The notes: a model not told the origin generated them from the sequence alone. A stretch of DNA of 64,000 bases from Rhizobium sp. Root483D2 (GCF_001426685.1 NZ_LMFB01000009.1:1-64000); one strand, 5' to 3'; numbered from the stretch's first letter, positions 48,477 to 57,403 are shown. Program-made: numbers and translations.

Positions 48477-48488
48477 ATTGACGTCAAT
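48477..48488. promoter_or_regulatory. Perfect palindrome between the divergent citrate-synthase-like genes
   Basis: ATTGACGTCAAT (48477-48488) is a perfect 12-bp palindrome within the 58 nt separating the two start codons (48434 and 48493). It is a natural operator for both genes. The gene on its right encodes a DNA-binding domain fused to citrate synthase, so self-regulation is an obvious idea. Confidence 0.45.
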
Positions 48489-48492
48489 CTTG

Positions 48493-49638
48493 ATGAAATC
48501 GATCAATATGAAGACGCTCTGGATCACCACCGACGACGCGCTCGCAAGGCTCGGCACCAAGCCGCAGACGCTCTACGCCAATGTCAGCCGTGGGCGCATC
48601 CGCGCCAAGCGCGACCCTACCGATCCCCGCCGCAGCCTTTATCATGCCGATGATGTCCAGCGCTTGGCTGAGCGCCATTCGGGACGGCGGCATACGGCGG
48701 CGGTGGCGGCACAGGCGATCCGATGGGGTGATCCGGTTCTGCCGACGACGATATCGAGCATCGCCGGCGGCAGGCTGCTGTACCGCGGCCGCGACGCAGC
48801 CGACCTTTCCAGCGCGGCGGCACTGGAGGATATCGCGATATTGCTCTGGGAAACGCCTGGCGTTGTGGTCAAGGCTTTCGGTTGCGAGATGACGGGAAGA
48901 TCGAGGCTGGCTGCGGCTCTTGGAGATCTCGCCGCGCGCGTTGTAGACGACCTGCCAGCGCTGGGCCGCAATCCGGCGGTTTTGCGGACCGAGGCTGCAG
49001 ACGTGCTGTCAACCGTGGCAGCGGGACTGGCGCCATGGCCGGACCCCATACCGCTGCATCAACGCCTGGCCTTGGGATGGAAGCGGCCGGACGCGGCAGA
49101 GCCCATCCGGAAATCCCTGGTGCTTGCGGCGGAACACGAGTTGAACGTGTCTGCCTTTGCGGCGCGCGTGACGGCGTCTTCGGGTGCCGCGCTTTCAGCT
49201 GCGGCGCTTTCAGGGCTTGCAACACTTACCGGCCCCCGGCATGGCGGCGCCTGGCTGAGTGTCACGCGGCTTGCCGGGCAGGCCGGCTCGATCGGGGTGC
49301 GTGAGGCGATCCGGGCCATGCTCTCCTCGGAAGGGGCCGTCAGGGCCTTTGGCCACCAGCTTTATCCGCATGGCGATCCGCGCGCCAAGATCATCCTGGA
49401 AAGTTTCGAGGTCCCGGCACTCTATGGCATGCTCGCCAAGGCAGGCGAAGACCTTCTCGGCGAACCACCCAATATCGATTTTGCGCTCGCCGCGCTTGCG
49501 GCAACCTTCGATCTTCCGCAGGAAGCTCCGCTGGTGATCTTCGCCCTGTCGCGCACGGTCGGCTGGCTGGCCCATGCCATGGAACAGGTGGAGAGCGGCC
49601 AGCTCATTCGCCCAAGGGCCAGCTATGCGGGGTCATAG
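48493..49638 (+). CDS. Citrate synthase family protein with N-terminal DNA-binding (excisionase/MerR-like) domain
   Basis: The protein has about 381 residues. Residues about 8-60 (WITTDDALARLGTKPQTLYANVSRGRIRA then RSLYHADDVQRL) look like a helix-turn-helix of the HTH_17/MerR kind. The rest is a citrate synthase fold with H250 (GPRHGGAW), H288 (FGHQLYPHGDPRA) and D329 (NIDFALA), so all three catalytic positions are kept. Possible starts are TTG 48478, ATG 48493 and ATG 48508; none has a strong ribosome site. It is divergent from the other citrate-synthase-like gene. It may be an enzyme, a metabolite-sensing regulator or both. Confidence 0.8.
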   Translation: MKSINMKTLWITTDDALARLGTKPQTLYANVSRGRIRAKRDPTDPRRSLYHADDVQRLAERHSGRRHTAAVAAQAIRWGDPVLPTTISSIAGGRLLYRGRDAADLSSAAALEDIAILLWETPGVVVKAFGCEMTGRSRLAAALGDLAARVVDDLPALGRNPAVLRTEAADVLSTVAAGLAPWPDPIPLHQRLALGWKRPDAAEPIRKSLVLAAEHELNVSAFAARVTASSGAALSAAALSGLATLTGPRHGGAWLSVTRLAGQAGSIGVREAIRAMLSSEGAVRAFGHQLYPHGDPRAKIILESFEVPALYGMLAKAGEDLLGEPPNIDFALAALAATFDLPQEAPLVIFALSRTVGWLAHAMEQVESGQLIRPRASYAGS

Positions 49639-49690
49639 CCCGGCGATAATGGCAGCCACCATCGCGATCCCTCCGGACCTGACAGGCCCG

Positions 49691-51040
49691 TCAGGCGGCT
49701 GGGAGTTCGATCGTCACTTTAAGTCCCTGGCCTTGCGCGCCCTCAACACGCAACGAGCCGCCATAGAGGCTGACGAGATCCTGGCTGACGGAAAGGCCGA
49801 AACCGTGTCCGGGGACGGTTTCATCCAGGCGCTGACCGGGCTGCAAAACCCTGCTCATGGCGTGTTGCGGAATTCCTTCGCCATCGTCAGTAATGGTGAT
49901 CACGGCCTTTCCACTGGCTTTGACCGCAGTGACGGCGACACTGGTGGACGCCCACTTGAACGCATTGTCGATCAGATTTCCCGCCAGTTCGTCAAAATCC
50001 TGCTCGTCACATGCCGCCACCAGATCCGGCTCCACGGAAAATGACAGGCTGATGCGGCGTTCGCGGTAGATCTTGTCCATGATGCCGGTGAGATCGCTGA
50101 GGTGCGATCCGACATCGGTGCGCGACCGGCCGTGTCCCGCGCCGGCATCAGCGCGGGCGCGGCCGAGATGATGGCGGATGCGGGTGTCGATCTGGCCGGT
50201 CAGATTTTGAAGCGCACCCGTCGGATCCCGCCCGGCTTCGCTCAGCGCCAGGGAAAGGCTGGCCAGTGGCGTCTTCAGGCTATGGGCCATATTTGCAAGC
50301 GACAGGCGCGCGCTTGCCAGACGCTCCTCGTTTTCGCTAATCAGCGCATTCAATTCGGCAACGACGGGCATCAGTTCGGCCGGTTGCGCTGTTGGCACGC
50401 GCGCGCTGGCGCCGGAGCGGACGTCCTGAAGCGACAGGCGCAGTTTCCGAAGCGGGCTAAGACCGACGCGGATTTGCAGAAGCGTGGCAAAGATCAATCC
50501 CAGGCCGAGAATGCCGATCGATGGCAAAAGCCAGATCAGTGCCCGCGTCAGGGGTCCGGAGATCGCGGCGGCAGGCGCCGACACATGGACGGTGACCGGC
50601 CTGCCCTGCAGTTGCGATGTCACGGTGATGACATGCAGGGAACGCCCGTTGGAATCGCTGGTGTCAGTCGCGGTGGGCCTGTTGGAAAAAAGATGCCGCC
50701 AGTCGAACGGTGGCGGTGGAACCTTGAGGCTGCCGCCTGCCAATGAGCGGGATTGCAACGTCTGGTTCGCCGCCTCGATCTGCCAGTACCATCCCGACCC
50801 ACGGCGATCAAAGGGCGGCCCGTCAAGACCGGGCACAATCGATATCTGGCCACCGGCGTCGATGGACAGTGCCGCAACCAGGGATGACGCCTGCGCTTGC
50901 AGCCGCTGATCGACCTGATCGGAAACGACCTGATGCAGGATAAAGGCCAGGACCACGCCCGCGACCACAAGTGCTGCCGTTACAAACAGGACGGCGGACA
51001 ACAGCAGGCGGCCAGCAATGGTGGTCGGTGCAAGTCTCAT
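49691..51040 (-). CDS. Two-component sensor histidine kinase (PhoQ/EnvZ class)
   Basis: The 449-residue membrane kinase has two membrane segments (about 10-35 and 168-190) enclosing a periplasmic sensor of about 130 residues rich in Gly/Pro. A HAMP-like region follows, then the phospho-acceptor H253 in NMAHSLKTPLASL, an N box (LIDNAFKWA) and G boxes (DDGEGIP and GHGFGLS). Its ATG overlaps the stop of the response regulator by 4 nt. The sensor domain ligand is unknown. Its partner is the regulator at 51037. Confidence 0.9.
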   Translation of the reverse strand: MRLAPTTIAGRLLLSAVLFVTAALVVAGVVLAFILHQVVSDQVDQRLQAQASSLVAALSIDAGGQISIVPGLDGPPFDRRGSGWYWQIEAANQTLQSRSLAGGSLKVPPPPFDWRHLFSNRPTATDTSDSNGRSLHVITVTSQLQGRPVTVHVSAPAAAISGPLTRALIWLLPSIGILGLGLIFATLLQIRVGLSPLRKLRLSLQDVRSGASARVPTAQPAELMPVVAELNALISENEERLASARLSLANMAHSLKTPLASLSLALSEAGRDPTGALQNLTGQIDTRIRHHLGRARADAGAGHGRSRTDVGSHLSDLTGIMDKIYRERRISLSFSVEPDLVAACDEQDFDELAGNLIDNAFKWASTSVAVTAVKASGKAVITITDDGEGIPQHAMSRVLQPGQRLDETVPGHGFGLSVSQDLVSLYGGSLRVEGAQGQGLKVTIELPAA

Positions 51041-51699
51041 GGGTCGCCCCGCAACAGGTATCCCCGGCCCCTCACCGTCTCGATCATGGCTGCACCGATC
51101 TTGCGGCGAAGCCGGGTGATGATCACCTCCATCGAATTGGACTCGACCTCGACATCCCCTTCATAAATGCGCTCCATCAGTTCGCGGCGATCAACGACGA
51201 TGTTTTTGCGCAGGATCAGGCAGGACAGGACCCGCCATTCCAACGCGGTCAGTTTCAACGGCAGGCCATCGAGCTCGAACGTGCCGAGCTGGGCGTCGAA
51301 TGCGAGACCGTTGCAGGAGATCTTTGCGCTGCCATGGCCGGCCGCGCGCCGCACAAGTGCGCGCAGCCGCATCACCAGTTCCTCGACCTTGAATGGCTTG
51401 GTCAGGTAGTCGTCGGCGCCCGCCTTGAAACTTTCCACCTTGTCCGACCAGCCGTCGCGGGCTGTTAAAACCAGAACCGGAATATTGCGTCCCGCGTCGC
51501 GCCAGAGCTTGAGCACCGAAACGCCATCCAGTTTGGGCAGGCCGAGGTCAAGCACTGCGGCGTCAAAGGCCTCCGTCGATCCGAGATGCGCGCCGTCCTC
51601 GCCATTGACAGCCACATCGACGGCAAAGTTTTCGGCGCGAAGGGCTTTTCCAATCCGCTCGGCCAAATCCCTGTCGTCCTCGACCAGCAATATCCGCAT
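51037..51699 (-). CDS. OmpR/PhoP-family response regulator
   Basis: The 220-residue regulator has a receiver domain with D51 as phospho-acceptor (AVLDLGLPKLDG), acidic D8/D9 and K101 in DDYLTKPF, followed by a winged-helix DNA-binding domain (SNSMEVIITRLRRKIG, VRGRGYLL). The ATG at 51699 has an AAGGAA site; an in-frame start at 51738 would add 13 residues before the receiver. It is upstream of and coupled to its kinase gene, and divergent from the small membrane protein gene at 51837. Confidence 0.92.
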   Translation of the reverse strand: MRILLVEDDRDLAERIGKALRAENFAVDVAVNGEDGAHLGSTEAFDAAVLDLGLPKLDGVSVLKLWRDAGRNIPVLVLTARDGWSDKVESFKAGADDYLTKPFKVEELVMRLRALVRRAAGHGSAKISCNGLAFDAQLGTFELDGLPLKLTALEWRVLSCLILRKNIVVDRRELMERIYEGDVEVESNSMEVIITRLRRKIGAAMIETVRGRGYLLRGDP

Positions 51700-51754
51700 C
51701 GATACATTTTCCTTCAGGCGGCTGGAACCGCCGCTCAATATCCCGTTTCAGCTT

Positions 51755-51788
51755 AACTCAACCTGAACCGCGTGGTTCAGGTTGAGTT
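51755..51788. promoter_or_regulatory. Perfect 15-bp inverted repeat between the response regulator and the 51837 gene
   Basis: AACTCAACCTGAACC (51755-51769), spacer GCGT and GGTTCAGGTTGAGTT (51774-51788) form a flawless dyad in the 137-nt divergent region. A TTCAG at 47-51 of the same 51700 block is repeated 29 bp on. There is no T-run, so it is more likely an operator (response-regulator site) than a terminator. An 11/15 match to one arm, AAGTTGACCTGAACT, occurs at 57421-57435 before the siderophore operon. Confidence 0.55.
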
Positions 51789-51836
51789 TCGGCCGCGATG
51801 TTAAAACTGCAAGGGTCAAACAGAAGGAGTTTTAAC

Positions 51837-52355
51837 ATGCCTATCGAACATACAAACGAAACAGCCGCCACACCGCTGCCGCAGGACGGCTCTGCTCCAC
51901 ATACAAAGCCGCACAAGGCACCACCACGTGGCCGTCACTTTGCAGCCACCGCGATTGCCGGCATCGCCCTGCTTGGTTTCGGCGCCGTCGCCGGGGCTGG
52001 CGCCATTGCGATGGTACGCCCAAACGCCGAAATGGCACCGATGACGCCGGTGGCGATCTCAACGATGCCGGATTGGGGCCTGGTCACGGTCAAAGGCAAG
52101 GTCGTCGAGATTTTTGGCAACAAGTTCGTCGTCGAGGATCAGAGCGGACGGGCGCTGGTCGAAACCGGACCATCCGGCGAAGGCGGGAAACTGGTCGCCA
52201 AGGACGAGACCGTCAGCGTTCAGGGCCGTTTCGAAAACGGCTTCATCCATGCGACATACCTGACGCGCGCAGATGGAAAGATCGAGGCGCTCGGCCCGGC
52301 TGGCGGCCCGCCGCACGGCAAGATGCCAGGCTGGCTGCGCCACGTCGCTGGCTGA
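51837..52355 (+). CDS. Hypothetical membrane-anchored protein with OB-fold-like domain, 172 residues
   Basis: The ATG at 51837 has an AGAAGGAG site. A proline/histidine-rich cytoplasmic start is followed by one hydrophobic segment at about 35-60 (RHFAATAIAGIALLGFGAVAGAGAIAM). The predicted periplasmic domain (about 80-155) reads WGLVTVKGKVVEIFGNKFVVEDQSGRALVETG, a beta-rich OB-fold-like pattern seen in small envelope proteins. It lacks a lipobox. It is divergent from the two-component genes, which makes it a likely target of that system. No function is known to me. Confidence 0.7.
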   Translation: MPIEHTNETAATPLPQDGSAPHTKPHKAPPRGRHFAATAIAGIALLGFGAVAGAGAIAMVRPNAEMAPMTPVAISTMPDWGLVTVKGKVVEIFGNKFVVEDQSGRALVETGPSGEGGKLVAKDETVSVQGRFENGFIHATYLTRADGKIEALGPAGGPPHGKMPGWLRHVAG

Positions 52356-52374
52356 CCGGCCTATCGGCAACATC

Positions 52375-52402
52375 ATCTCCGGCACGATACGTTGCCGGAG
52401 AT
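52375..52402. terminator. Hairpin between convergent genes
   Basis: ATCTCCGGCA and TGCCGGAGAT form a perfect 10-bp stem with an 8-nt loop, 20 nt after the plus-strand gene ends and 26 nt before the minus-strand gene ends. It could stop transcription from both sides; no long T-run is seen. Confidence 0.5.
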
Positions 52403-52427
52403 CTGGCAAGCCAGACGATGTGAGGCC

Positions 52428-53492
52428 CTAGGTTTCAGCGCGCTCCCAATACCAGGCGACGTACATTTTCCGGTGATCGTGCTTGCGCCCTTTGAGGATC
52501 GAGCGAATGGCACGGATGTCCGTCTTTTCGCAGGCCGCCCAGATGAACGTTTCCGCATCGCTCAACGCGATTGCATCTGTGGCTCGTGACAACAGAGCGC
52601 GATCGCGGCGATCCGGATAATCGCCTCGGTGCAGCCAGCTGACCTCCAGCGTTCCATCGGTTGGAAGCGGCTGCTCTTCCGCCGCATTCTCGACTTCGAT
52701 GATCGCGCGCATCTGCGTGCCCGCAGGGATTTCGGCTGCGATACGGGCAATGGCCGGCAGCGCGCTTTCGTCGCCGATCAGAAGGATGGACTGTGCGGAT
52801 GGCAGACCGCCGCCGCCTGGGCCCAGAAGGGCTGCCCTGTCTCCAATCTGGGCGTCGCGCGCGAAATCGGCGCCTGGCGTGGATATGCCAGGCATTGGAT
52901 GCTGCAGGAAATCTATCCAGATTTCTCCGCGCTCGATATCGACGGTGCGGATCGTGTAGACCCGAACAAGAAGTTCGTCATCGCCTTCCGGCCATGCGAT
53001 ACGCCCATCCTCGCGAAAGCCCGGCCAAACCGGCGGCCTGCCCTTTGGCGGAACCAGCAGGCGGACATGCATATCGCCACCGGCGAAAGGCGTGATGTCA
53101 GCGCAGGAAAAGATGACCCGGCGCATGTGCGGGGTTACATCTTCAGCGGAAACCACTGTTATTTCGTGGAGATTCGGCAGCGCCGGCAAGGACGATAGCG
53201 GCGTCCAGGTGAGCTCCAACGGCTCTTCGCCGGCAAAGTAGAAAAGATGTTCCGCGATATCGGTACGGGCCGCCTGAAGCGCTTCCAGCGACGGACAATC
53301 CAGCTCGATCAGCAATGTCCCCTTGTCTGCACGAATTCTGACGATGCTGGTCTTGCTTCGCAAAATCGCCCGATCTCTGTTCCGTTCGACGTCGGCATGC
53401 TCGATGAAATGCTCGCAGATCTCGTCCAGCATATGATCGGTACTCGCGGGGATGGCGATGCCCGAAAGCTTGAATGATGGAATGGCATTCAT
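52428..53492 (-). CDS. Siderophore-interacting FAD reductase with N-terminal DUF2218 domain
   Basis: The 354-residue protein joins an N-terminal DUF2218-like part (about 1-100, with HMLDEICEHFIEHADVE) to a siderophore-interacting domain. The latter shows the FAD site (DDELLVRVYTIR, near 170-181), HPMPGISTPGADFA and the NAD(P)-binding end (GDESALPAIARIA, AACEKTDIRAIRSIL). Such proteins reduce ferric siderophores in the cytoplasm to free the iron. It is the last gene of the uptake operon and overlaps the ATPase stop by 4 nt. Confidence 0.9.
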   Translation of the reverse strand: MNAIPSFKLSGIAIPASTDHMLDEICEHFIEHADVERNRDRAILRSKTSIVRIRADKGTLLIELDCPSLEALQAARTDIAEHLFYFAGEEPLELTWTPLSSLPALPNLHEITVVSAEDVTPHMRRVIFSCADITPFAGGDMHVRLLVPPKGRPPVWPGFREDGRIAWPEGDDELLVRVYTIRTVDIERGEIWIDFLQHPMPGISTPGADFARDAQIGDRAALLGPGGGGLPSAQSILLIGDESALPAIARIAAEIPAGTQMRAIIEVENAAEEQPLPTDGTLEVSWLHRGDYPDRRDRALLSRATDAIALSDAETFIWAACEKTDIRAIRSILKGRKHDHRKMYVAWYWERAET

Positions 53493-54325
53493 AGGCGCGT
53501 CTCCTTTTGCGCCATCGCGGGCGCATTGCTGGCCATCCGGTGGCGGCCGATCGGCAACATGATTGGCCGGGCGGAAATGGGATCGATCATGATGCGGCTT
53601 TCCAATCCGAAGACCTGCCGGACCATCTCCTGCGTCAGCACATCTTCCGGCGTGCCGAAGGCGTGAACGCGCCCGTCCGCCATGGCGACGAGATAGTCCG
53701 CATAGCGTGCCGCCAGATTGAGATCATGCAGAACCATGACCACCGTCGTGCCGCGCGCCTGGTTCAAATCCGTCAGGAGATCGAGCACCTCGATCTGGTG
53801 ATTGATGTCGAGGAAGGTCGTCGGCTCGTCGAGCAGCAGGATGTCGGTGTCCTGGGCGAGCGCCATGGCGATCCAGACGCGCTGGCGCTGGCCTCCGGAA
53901 AGCTCATCGACCGGCCGCTCGGCAAGATCGAAGGTTTTGGTGGCTGCAAGCGCGCTGTCCACGGCTTCATCGTCCTGCCGCGTCCAGCGGGAAAACAGGC
54001 TCTGGTGCGGGTGCCGGCCGCGGCTGACGAGATCGGCAACGGCAATTCCTTCCGGCGCCACCGGCGACTGCGGCAAAAGACCCAATGTTTTGGCAAGTTC
54101 CCGCGAGGGCGTGTGGTGGATGGACTTGCCATCCAGCAGCACTTGTCCCTGTTTGGGCGAAATGAGGCGCGACATGGTGCGCAGCAGCGTGGACTTGCCG
54201 CAGGCATTGGCGCCGACGATCACGGTGATCTTTCCCGCAGGGATCGTCAGGTCGAGATCCCGCAGGATTTCCCGATCGTCATAGCCAGCCGAAAGCCCGC
54301 TGGCGGCGAGGGAATGAACAGTCAC
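53489..54325 (-). CDS. Iron-siderophore ABC transporter ATPase (FepC-like)
   Basis: The 278-residue ATPase has Walker A GANACGKS (38-45, with the Ala-Cys typical of this family), a signature [15 protein letters not shown] and Walker B ILLLDEPTTFLD. The spacing and the C-terminal PEDVLTQEMVRQVFG are those of FepC/FhuC. It is coupled by 4-nt overlaps to the permease upstream and the reductase downstream. Confidence 0.92.
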   Translation of the reverse strand: MTVHSLAASGLSAGYDDREILRDLDLTIPAGKITVIVGANACGKSTLLRTMSRLISPKQGQVLLDGKSIHHTPSRELAKTLGLLPQSPVAPEGIAVADLVSRGRHPHQSLFSRWTRQDDEAVDSALAATKTFDLAERPVDELSGGQRQRVWIAMALAQDTDILLLDEPTTFLDINHQIEVLDLLTDLNQARGTTVVMVLHDLNLAARYADYLVAMADGRVHAFGTPEDVLTQEMVRQVFGLESRIMIDPISARPIMLPIGRHRMASNAPAMAQKETRL

Positions 54326-55362
54326 AAAGAGCCTCCTGTCCGGTTGACGCGGACGATCAGGAAAATCAGGTAGGGCGCACCCAGCGCGCCGGTCACCACG
54401 CCGACCGGATAGCGGCTCGGCAAGAGAAGCTGACCGGCATAATCGCCTGAAAGCACGAGAATGGCTCCGACCAGCGCCGATGGCAGAAGCAATGATCCAT
54501 TGTTGCGGACGATGCGCGCCGCAATCGGCCCGGAGAGAAAAGCCACGAAGGCGATCGGTCCGGTAACCGCCGTTGCAGTCGCGATCATACCGACGGCCGA
54601 GACGATGACCAGCATGCGGGTTCTGGCGACCCGGACCCCAAGAGCGGCGGCGGTATCGTCACCCAGTTGCAATGTTTCGAGATCGCGGGTGCGGCTGAGC
54701 AGAAGCCCGCCGAACACAGCGAGAGCGAGAAGAAGCGGCAGCGCCTGCGAAAGCTGCGCGCCGTTGACGCTGCCTGTCAGCCAGCGCATCGCCTCCTGCA
54801 GGCTCCATGCGGGCGCAGACGACAGGATGTAGGCGATTACGCTTTGCAGCATGGCCGACACGCCGATCCCGACGAGGATGAGGCGCGTGCAGGCAATTCC
54901 GTTGCGGAACGAAAGCCCGTAGACAAGCACGGCGACGAAGAGGCCTGCGGCAACGGCGAGGATCGAGACCATCGGCCCGGTCATCGACAGAACGACGATC
55001 GCGAATACGGCGGCGGCCCCGGCGCCCGAGGTGATGCCGATAATGTCGGGGCTGGCCAGCGGATTGCGCAGCATGATCTGGAATGCAACGCCGCCCAACC
55101 CGAAACACATGCCGGCAAGAATCGACAGGATAGCGCGCGGCAAGCGCAATTGACCGACGGTAAAGGATGTGCCGGGCACGTCTTCTCCAAGCAGCACGCG
55201 GATGACGTCCAGGGGCGGCGTGAACGATTGCCCCACCGAAAGGGTGATCCCGAACACGGCGAGGACGAGGGCAAACAGCACGGCGAGCAGGACGGCGTGC
55301 GTGCCCGCGCGGCGGCGGCGGTTGGCGATAAGGACGTCGATTGTCGGTGAGAATACGGTCAC
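54322..55362 (-). CDS. Iron-siderophore ABC transporter permease (FepG-like)
   Basis: The 346-residue FecCD permease starts with GTG at 55360-55362 (VTVFSPTIDVLIANRR), overlapping the preceding stop by 4 nt; a frame to 55623 is a shadow of that gene. About nine to ten membrane segments are visible, with the family region LRLPRAILSILAGMCFGLGGVAFQ (about 80-103) and the C-terminal SRYPVGVVTGALGAPYLIFLI. It forms the channel with the permease at 55359. Confidence 0.9.
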   Translation of the reverse strand: MTVFSPTIDVLIANRRRRAGTHAVLLAVLFALVLAVFGITLSVGQSFTPPLDVIRVLLGEDVPGTSFTVGQLRLPRAILSILAGMCFGLGGVAFQIMLRNPLASPDIIGITSGAGAAAVFAIVVLSMTGPMVSILAVAAGLFVAVLVYGLSFRNGIACTRLILVGIGVSAMLQSVIAYILSSAPAWSLQEAMRWLTGSVNGAQLSQALPLLLALAVFGGLLLSRTRDLETLQLGDDTAAALGVRVARTRMLVIVSAVGMIATATAVTGPIAFVAFLSGPIAARIVRNNGSLLLPSALVGAILVLSGDYAGQLLLPSRYPVGVVTGALGAPYLIFLIVRVNRTGGSL

Positions 55363-56405
55363 AGTTCCCTCACCCGCTGGCGCCGGACGATCCAGATGAA
55401 GAACGGAGCCCCGATCAGCGCCGTGACGATCCCGACATCGATCTCGCCAGGCCGGGCGGCGATCCGCCCGAGGACATCGGCGCCGAGCAGCAGGCAAGCA
55501 CCGCCCAAAGTGGAAAACGGCAGCAGCCAGCGATGATCGACGCCGATCAGCGTCCGGCAAAGATGCGGCACCACCAGTCCCAGAAAGCCGATCGGCCCGC
55601 AAACGGCGGTCGTTGCGCCGCACAGAAGGATGGCGCCGAGCGAGGCGACCGCGCGCGCTACGGCAACCCGCTCACCGAGACCGGCGGCCAGTTCGTCGCC
55701 CAGAGCCAGGGAATTCAACTTTCGTGCAGACAAAAGGCTGATCGCGAAGCCAACCGCAAGAAACGGCAGCACCGGAACAATCCGCCCGTATGTCGCGCCG
55801 CCGACGCCGCCGATCTGCCAGGACTGGATACCACCAGCAATATCGCCCCGTGGCAGCACGACGGCGACGGTAAGGGACGCAAAGGCAATCGAGGTGGCGG
55901 CACCTGCCAGGGCCAGCTTGAGCGGCGTTGCGCCGCCTCTTCCGAGCGATCCGATCGTATAGACGAAAACAGCGGTGCATCCGGCGCCTGCGATCGCCGT
56001 CCAGATATAGGCATGAGCCGAGGACATTCCGAACCAGGCGACCCCGATGACGACAGCGAGCGAAGCGCCCATATTGACGCCGAGAATGCCGGGATCGGCA
56101 AGCGGATTGCGGGTGACACCCTGCATGATCGCGCCTGCGAGCCCGAGCGAAGCACCCGCAAGCAAGGCGAGGACGGTGCGCGGGATGCGCAGCGCAATCG
56201 CCGCTTGCCCGATATTGTCCTGCGTGCCGCCAAGTGCCGCAGCGATATCGCTCCATTCGACGTTGCGGGTGCCGACCGTGACCGATAGGGCGAGCAGGAG
56301 CGCCAGCACCGCGATGAGCCCCGCCAGCCAAAGGCTTCTGACCCGGTTTGACCGGGTTGCGGACACCCAGCGGCGGTCCGATGTCTTGAGGATGCCGGTG
56401 GTCAT
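55359..56405 (-). CDS. Iron-siderophore ABC transporter permease (FepD-like)
   Basis: The 348-residue FecCD permease has the family motif LRIPRTVLALLAGASLGLAGAIMQG (about 75-99), several membrane segments and the end VTALIGAPFFIWIVRRQR. The ATG at 56405 overlaps the stop of the binding-protein gene by 4 nt and replaces a longer start at 56459. It is the first of two permeases. Confidence 0.9.
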   Translation of the reverse strand: MTTGILKTSDRRWVSATRSNRVRSLWLAGLIAVLALLLALSVTVGTRNVEWSDIAAALGGTQDNIGQAAIALRIPRTVLALLAGASLGLAGAIMQGVTRNPLADPGILGVNMGASLAVVIGVAWFGMSSAHAYIWTAIAGAGCTAVFVYTIGSLGRGGATPLKLALAGAATSIAFASLTVAVVLPRGDIAGGIQSWQIGGVGGATYGRIVPVLPFLAVGFAISLLSARKLNSLALGDELAAGLGERVAVARAVASLGAILLCGATTAVCGPIGFLGLVVPHLCRTLIGVDHRWLLPFSTLGGACLLLGADVLGRIAARPGEIDVGIVTALIGAPFFIWIVRRQRVREL

Positions 56406-57397
56406 TTCGCTTTCTTGGCCGCCTCGCTGAGAAGCGCCACATAGTCCTTCAGCACCCATCTGATCGAAAGCGGCGTCGGATTTGCCGCGTTTCCGACCGG
56501 ATTGCTGCCGAGCATGACGAGAGACTGATGCGCGACCGCCGGCATATGCGCGGTCAACGGGTTGGTTCTCAAGGACTCAAACAACGTCTGGTCGCCGTAT
56601 GTCACCAGAATATCGACATCGTCGAACGCATCGATCTGTTCGGCACTGACCGAGCCCGCGAATTTTCCGGCTTGCGATGCCGCAAGGACGCTCTTTGGAG
56701 ACGTCAGCCCCAGATCGGCGAAGAACTTCACCCGCGTGTCGTTGGTGGTGTAGAAATTGATGATGCTGAGATCCGATGCGCTCAGATGGGTGATGAACAT
56801 GGCCGACTTGCCCTTCAGCTCGGGATGGCCGTCCAGCGTGTTCTTGATGTCGGCTTCGATACCGGCGATCAGCGCATCGCCCTCTGCCCGCATGCCCAGT
56901 CCAGCGCTGTTGAACCGGATCATCTCGCGCCAATCGGTCGACCATGGTGCCTGTGGATAGGCAATGACCGGGGCGATCTGGCTCAACGTATCGTAATCGG
57001 CCTGGCTGAGGCCGGAATAGGAGGCAAGGATCACGTCCGGACGGGTCGCCGCCACAGCCTCGAAATCGATGCCATCGCCCTCGTCGAACAGCACCGGCCT
57101 CTCGCCCTTGAGTTCGTCCAGCCGCTCCGCCACCCATGGCAGGATGCCATCTGCGTCATCGTCGCCAAAATTGGCGCGCGCCATGCCGACAGGAATGATA
57201 CCGAGCGCCAAGGGCACCTCATGGTTCGCCCAGGCAACGGTTGCGACCCGCTCCGGTTTCTTCTGAATGACCGTCGTGCCGAAAGCATGCTTGATGCTGA
57301 TCGGATAGGACACGCTTTCTGCGGCCAGCGCGGATCCCTGCGTGACAATCCAGACACAGGCTACCAATACCTGTGCGCAGAGACGGAACAGTCTCAT
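56402..57397 (-). CDS. Iron-siderophore ABC transporter binding protein (FepB/FecB-like)
   Basis: The product has about 331 residues, with a signal peptide at the start (MRLFRLCAQVLVACVWIV, cleavage near ALA/AES at about 24-27) and the TroA/FecB fold: FGTTVIQKKPERVATVAWANHEVPLALG, then LSASDLSIINFYTTNDTRVKF. The ATG at 57397 has a GGAG at 7-nt spacing; an ATG two codons upstream (57403) has it too close. It opens the five-gene leftward operon. Confidence 0.88.
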   Translation of the reverse strand: MRLFRLCAQVLVACVWIVTQGSALAAESVSYPISIKHAFGTTVIQKKPERVATVAWANHEVPLALGIIPVGMARANFGDDDADGILPWVAERLDELKGERPVLFDEGDGIDFEAVAATRPDVILASYSGLSQADYDTLSQIAPVIAYPQAPWSTDWREMIRFNSAGLGMRAEGDALIAGIEADIKNTLDGHPELKGKSAMFITHLSASDLSIINFYTTNDTRVKFFADLGLTSPKSVLAASQAGKFAGSVSAEQIDAFDDVDILVTYGDQTLFESLRTNPLTAHMPAVAHQSLVMLGSNPVGNAANPTPLSIRWVLKDYVALLSEAAKKAK

Positions 57398-57403
57398 CGC
57401 CAT

